Position numbers and translations under genes: made by a program. The notes beneath the pieces were generated by a model. It ran no database searches, was not told where the DNA came from, and saw nothing but the letters and a program-made list of their open reading frames with translations. A stretch of 64,000 bases of DNA from Aphrocallistes beatrix (Eukaryota; Porifera; Hexactinellida; Sceptrulophora; Aphrocallistidae), in NCBI GenBank assembly GCA_963281255.1, contig OY725498.1, positions 3,844,001-3,908,000 of the forward strand. The letters are read 5' to 3'. Of the stretch, positions 59,720-64,000 are shown one piece after another (the stretch's first letter is position 1; the number at the start of each line of letters is the position of its first letter).

Positions 59720-60055
59720 TATTTAGAGATGCTATCTCCCTTATAATTAACTAATGTGACCCCAGGCGACCGAAGGGAGGCTCTAGCGGACGCTTAGTGT
59801 CCGCCAGCCGCGCAGCGGATGCAAGCGAAGCGCGTTTGTATAATATAACTATCATAAATAATTACGCATCAAAATTTTAAGAATTGACTAATTTGTGGTG
59901 ATTTTTCCAGCGATATCGATTATAACAGGAGGACAGAAGTATTTAGATATGTTATCTCCCATATAACTAAATGATGGTGACCACAGGCGCCTAAAGGGCG
60001 CCTCCGGCGAACAAAGTATCCGCTAGCCGCGCAGCGCAAGAAAGCGAAGCGGGCT
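59720..60055 (-). repeat. Two family A head fragments (inverted)
   Basis: About 59720-59840 and 59860-60055 contain the GC-rich head in reverse, each with a degraded GGACAC/GTGTCC hairpin and the GATGCTATCTCCCTTATAAT-like stretch beside it. The body is missing. Confidence 0.65.
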
Positions 60056-60966
60056 TGTTTATTTAATTTTACTACTTATTTAATTGCAATATGCAAGATT
60101 AAACTCGATCACATTTTCTAACATCACCCAACTTTTGCACTTAATAGTTAGGTTAAAAAACGCCAAAGGGCCAAAATTTGAACATTATTGAAAAGAACTA
60201 TTTGGGGAAATTTTTCTAAAACTTCTAATTAACTAAAAAAACCTCAAAGGCACACTTTTAGGGACGTATCTTGCCTGAGCAGCAATTAAAATTAACAGCT
60301 TTTATTGAGGTTATTCTAGAATTTTTCGCGCAATTTCTGAAGAAATCTCTAGTACGTATTGCAATGAACTGTATATTCCAAGGTTTGAGAAAATTAATAT
60401 TTTATAAAAAAATCCTCAGATTCTTGGGTATGATAAAATTCACTATCTTGTAAAAAAAATAAGCATTTGTGGTAATGGTTAGATCAGGGCTCCCAATTAG
60501 ATAAGCGCCACATCCCTCTATTTGCAAATCCCGAAGAGCCACTACTAGGAACTCTGTCAATTCTCCTTAATTATGAATTTTGATTTGGAATGAAAATACA
60601 TTCTGGTTCCTTTACAAAGATTCAATAAGGTCAGTAGATTCGAAATTTTTGTTATAGTATGATTATACAAGCAAACCCAAGGAATTATACTGATATCTGT
60701 AACTATTGAGCATAGTATGGGCAGTGGGGCTACAGAGATTTGAATTTGGGGGAAAAGTTAAATTCGACTGTCCTAGAATTAGAAGACCAGCGTTAATGTA
60801 GTAGCCAGGATTTTGGATTGGGGTTTCTGAATGAGCGAAGCGAACAAATAAGATAGTCTAGGGGGATAATTCCCAAGAAAATCTTCAAATCTTAAATGCT
60901 GAAATATCAATCTACAGCTATTCTAACCATCTATGGAGCAATAATATTGATCTGATTAACTTAATA

Positions 60967-61528
60967 CAGTTCAGAGTTGCACGCGGTCCCGGCCCGGCCC
61001 GCAGGCCCCCGAGCTGCGGACCAACTTTTCTCATCGGCCCGCGTGCCGTGCGGGCCGAATATAATAGTTTACGGGCTCCGCGGGCCGGAAATCTTGGCAG
61101 GACTCCCCGCGATGACAACCGAGACGATGTTTTTAACTGTCACGAAGTACCAATTAAGGAATACTTATGTAAATGGAACTTTGTTAGTTACCACTTATTT
61201 GTGTTTGCAGAAACTCACTCCCATAAAAGGATTCCCTAAGTGTCTCTCTATAGTTAGTAACTTACAAAGTGGGCCAAAAATATTTATGCAGGCTTCTTGC
61301 GGGCCGGGCCGCGGTTACAAATTTCGGCCCGCGTGCAACTCTGATACAGTTAGAGTCGCTTATTGTGAACCACCAAGGGACCAACAAATCTGTTCATAAT
61401 AGATACTTCATATTAAGCAAACTTGATTCAATACAAATCCTATCTAAAAATAAAATTGGGAACAGGAAGTTAGTTCATAATAAACGAATGTTCATATTAA
61501 GCGGGTTCATAAAAAGCGACTCTGACTG
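60967..61528. mobile_element. pogo-like MITE copy 3, split by a hAT-like MITE
   Basis: Five bases (CAGTT) at 60967-60971, then the hAT insertion, then AGAGTCGCTTATTGTGAACC to the end AGCGACTCTGACTG. TA sits on both outer sides. Copy A of the host repeat shows the uninterrupted TA target (AATCTTAATAACTATATTTG). Confidence 0.85.
60972..61343. mobile_element. hAT-like MITE, CAGAGTTGCACGC family, perfect 8-bp duplication
   Basis: Ends CAGAGTTGCACGCGGTCC and GCGTGCAACTCTG. ATACAGTT is duplicated at 60964-60971 and 61344-61351. 372 bp, non-coding. The frame that crosses it is an artefact. Confidence 0.88.
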
Positions 61529-61618
61529 TAACTATATTTGTGAGGGGAATGCGCCCCATATGGGTTATGGGTCAGGCGTGGCACACTCTATCGAAAAGTG
61601 GTACGGCGAGATATTAAA

Positions 61619-62749
61619 AACTAATGCACTTCGCTTACTTGCGCTGCGGGCTGGCGGACAATTTGTGTCCATCGGAGGGAGCTTTCGGGTTAGGGTTTTT
61701 AATCCCGGGATCCCGGCTTGTTTTAGCCCGGGATTGAATCCCGGGATTCATTTTTCAATCCCGGGATACTGATGATTAATGCAGTTTATACGTATATCAC
61801 ACATTTGTTGTAATGTCTATTGGTTTGTAAATACAGGGTTTCCCATAATTGGATGAAATAGTGATTCAATATATATAACACACTTTGATTAATATACTAT
61901 ACAAAGTTGTGATACTAATAATATGGTCAAATTGAACTTGCAAGGACCTTTCTGATGTATTATAAAAGTGTTTGTATGTGACTCTTACACTTCAAATTTA
62001 CAATATCTATATGATGGCTGAGAAAATCGTTTTGCAAAATTTTGCAGGTGCACCCATTTGGAAATATTTCAAGCGTTCCCTATGTGGGAAATTAGCTCAG
62101 TGTAATTCATGTAGTAAACAATTTCCGTAATTCAAAAATAGTCTCGTTATATGCACGTTATATATACGAATACTAGCATACCAATTCTTGAAAATTACTA
62201 ATCCCGGGATCCCGGGATTCAGAATTTGTCAATCCCGAAATCCCGGGATTGGAATTTTAGACCGGGATTAAAAACCCTACTTCGGGTGCTTGGGCTCACA
62301 ATGAGTAATTTGTAAGGGAAATAACATTTCTAAACATGTATTTCTTAGTGATATTATAATTGATATCACTCGAAAAATCACCAAATTTGTCAATTTTGAA
62401 AATTTTGATGTGTAATGATGACGTCATAAAACAGTGATAAGTTATCATTTTTGATGATAATTGCATCATATGTGAGAAATATTAATATACACACTCTATT
62501 AAAATTTCAGTCTTCTATCACTTAAAATAGCTGAGTTATGGTCGAAAAACTGAAATTTCTAATTCTAAAAAAGGTGACAATTGCGTCATAATTCCACGAT
62601 GAGTCGATATTTTGGTCTGAGCTTCAGAACCTAGTGGAGCCATAGCTAAAAGACTCCCACATGCCAAAAATCAGCTTTCTGCGCATGGCAGTTTCTTTAA
62701 TCAATTCGTTACAGATATATATAATAATCGAGTTTTAATAGTAAGGATT
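61619..62749 (+). mobile_element. Family A element, copy 6, split by a hAT-like MITE
   Basis: Degraded head at 61619-61690, then the insertion 61691-62279, then the body from GGTGCTTGGGCTCACAATGA to the terminal TAATCGAGTTTTAATAG at 62725-62741. Confidence 0.78.
61691..62279. mobile_element. hAT-like MITE with clustered AATCCCGGGATT words, copy 2
   Basis: Ends TAGGGTTTTTAATCCCGGG and CCGGGATTAAAAACCCTA. Flanking 8-mers TTTCGGGT (61683-61690) and CTTCGGGT (62280-62287) agree at 7 of 8. CCCGGGATT words cluster at both ends. Confidence 0.8.
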
Positions 62750-63378
62750 TTGTCATTTTATCGAGAAGTATATACTACTTATACAAGTACAAGTAATTTT
62801 GATGGATCTGGGAATATTATACAATAAAATGTTCTCAGCTTCCAGAAGCTCTGCCCCAGGATCCCACTGGGGCGCTAACAGCGCCCAGACCCCAACTGGA
62901 TGCTGTGTCCCCTTCCACCCGCCACTAAAATCATTGGTTACGCAGAATCAATGCAGAAGTGCTTCCGGTGCCTCTGTCCAACCAGTTGAATATCCACTAT
63001 TCAAATTAATATATCGGTGTGGGATAAAATCAGCAGGACCCAAATAATTTTCGGGTATCCTGTCTATGCTTTTATACAAATCAAATAATACATTGAGACA
63101 GTGGTTCCCAACCTGGGTCCATGGACCCCTCAGTGGTCCACAGAAGATATCAGGGTTTCCACAGGATTCGTATTACGGATAATAGGAGGGGGTCCACAGT
63201 CAAAAAATGTTGAAAACTACTAACCAGCTTCTACTAACCAGTCTACTAACCAGTCTACTAGTATTAGAGAAAAGAATCATTACAAAGCATTGTAACACTA
63301 AAGTCAATCAATAAAATACTGAACGAAAACAAAAAATAAAACAGAAAAAGAATACACACGAGCATGGCAATGTTATAG
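62750..63378. other. 3' flank of NHL copy 4, with a hAT-like fragment
   Basis: 62985-63095 matches the cassette flank at 32895-33030. 63099-63222 has Charlie-like ends (CAGTGGTTCCCAACCTGGG and TGTTGAAAACTACT) without a clean target duplication. A GC-rich patch at 62835-62930 (GGGGCGCTAACAGCGCCC) resembles patches near 2900 and 39150. Confidence 0.55.
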
Positions 63379-64000
63379 TTAGAATATCAATAGACGATTA
63401 TTGTAACCTACGAGGATGATTCTCCCTCTTGCATCTAGTGTGACACCAAAAGGATCCTGTATGCTATCAGTGATTTTATGAACGAAATCTCCTTTCTGGT
63501 TGAACACAACAATAGCGTTTTGGATATTATCTGATATAATAAAGTTACCAGCACCATCTAGACAGAATGAGTAAGAATGCTTCAAATATTTGGAAATAGA
63601 ATAAAGAACACCATTCTTTACTTGATTTAGGCTATAGTTGAAAGAATAGAGGAAAGGGTTAGTGTGGTTCAGTACATAAATGTACTCGTTGGTTAGTTTT
63701 ATGTCAGAAGGACACTGCAGTATTCCATTTCCAAATTGAGACTTGAATAGGAAATCTTTGGAGAATATTTGGACTCGATCATTAGCATAGTCACACACAA
63801 ATATATCTCCATTCGATTCATTGATAGTAATGCCATATGGAGATTTTAACTGTCCTTCTCCATTCCCTGGAGTCCCTACCTGTTTCAGAAATGTTCCATT
63901 CAAATCATAAACTAATAAACAACCAGCTACGTACTGAGATACAAAAACTTTAGTTTCATAGAACGCAATAGATAGAGGAGAATTCATCTTACCAGCTCCA
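63379..64000 (-). CDS. Coiled-coil NHL beta-propeller protein, copy 4 (5' end outside window)
   Basis: The frame is open to the right edge. The Met at 63987 is internal, preceded in frame by GAGK as in the other copies, so the coiled coil and first blade lie outside. About 206 codons remain, covering blades two to six. It is the most diverged copy: MNSPLS, ETKVFVSQYVAG, VCDYAND, GILQCP, VLNHTN, SLNQVKNGVLYSISKYL, SDNIQN, IQDP and VGYNN. Several changes again fall before the blade-opening proline or just after the (S/C)D pair. It ends with the same RIILVGYNNRLLIF strand and stop. Confidence 0.86.
   Translation of the reverse strand, partial: GAGKMNSPLSIAFYETKVFVSQYVAGCLLVYDLNGTFLKQVGTPGNGEGQLKSPYGITINESNGDIFVCDYANDRVQIFSKDFLFKSQFGNGILQCPSDIKLTNEYIYVLNHTNPFLYSFNYSLNQVKNGVLYSISKYLKHSYSFCLDGAGNFIISDNIQNAIVVFNQKGDFVHKITDSIQDPFGVTLDARGRIILVGYNNRLLIF

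Larger units (their letters stand above)
60060..61618 (+). repeat. Dispersed repeat, copy B (interrupted)
   Basis: Inverted partner of 2310-4025. It lacks the 576-bp MITE and so shows the empty site near 60150. It is itself interrupted near 60966 by a pogo-like MITE that in turn contains a hAT-like MITE, and resumes at about 61531 (AACTATATTTGTGAGGGGAA). Confidence 0.75.

Overview
The window reads as nuclear DNA of a metazoan, most likely a sponge (inference). It is AT-rich and crowded with short DNA transposons. It carries animal gene families: VWA5A-like, Ig/FN3 receptor, NLR, HELZ/HELZ2-like helicase, coiled-coil NHL proteins and DHX15. One short GT-AG intron of 73 bp is well supported. 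A 200-N run at 37015-37214 is an assembly gap. Nothing looks bacterial or viral.

Layout. 2-1351: 3' part of a VWA5A-like gene entering from the left edge. 2310-4025: dispersed repeat split by a foldback MITE. 4243-9846: very long Ig/FN3 membrane receptor with one frameshift near its 5' end and a small last exon. 10067-12430: decayed NLR (NACHT-LRR) gene. 14324-15180 (-): decayed multi-pass membrane protein frame. 16360-20292 (-) and 49942-53874 (+): two intact, near-identical 1310-aa HELZ/HELZ2-like RNA helicases. They are the outer ends of an inverted segmental duplication (about 15990-26300 against 44640-54240).

Between the helicases lie three complete coiled-coil/NHL beta-propeller genes (24955-26202 +, 29751-30998 -, 44754-46001 -). 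A fourth enters from the right edge (63379-64000 -), and a short remnant sits at 33597-33660. Three of the copies are preceded on their 5' side by a decayed DHX15 (DEAH-box splicing helicase) pseudogene. Two also carry a MULE-type transposase fragment in between. The cassette DHX15 remnant to NHL gene has therefore been copied repeatedly while only the NHL frame (and the helicase frame) stayed open.

The rest is layered mobile DNA. It includes TA-flanked mariner/pogo-like MITEs and hAT-like MITEs with 8-bp target duplications. There are large foldback elements next to the assembly gap, a CR1-like non-LTR fragment, and a family with a GC-rich hairpin head (family A here). Several insertions are proven inside the window because an uninterrupted copy of the same target is also present.

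Taken together, the intact genes are plausible innate-immunity or RNA-surveillance genes in a fast-duplicating locus. The strongest new signal is that differences between the NHL copies recur at two equivalent positions in each propeller blade. This suggests a diversifying ligand-binding face on an otherwise frozen scaffold.
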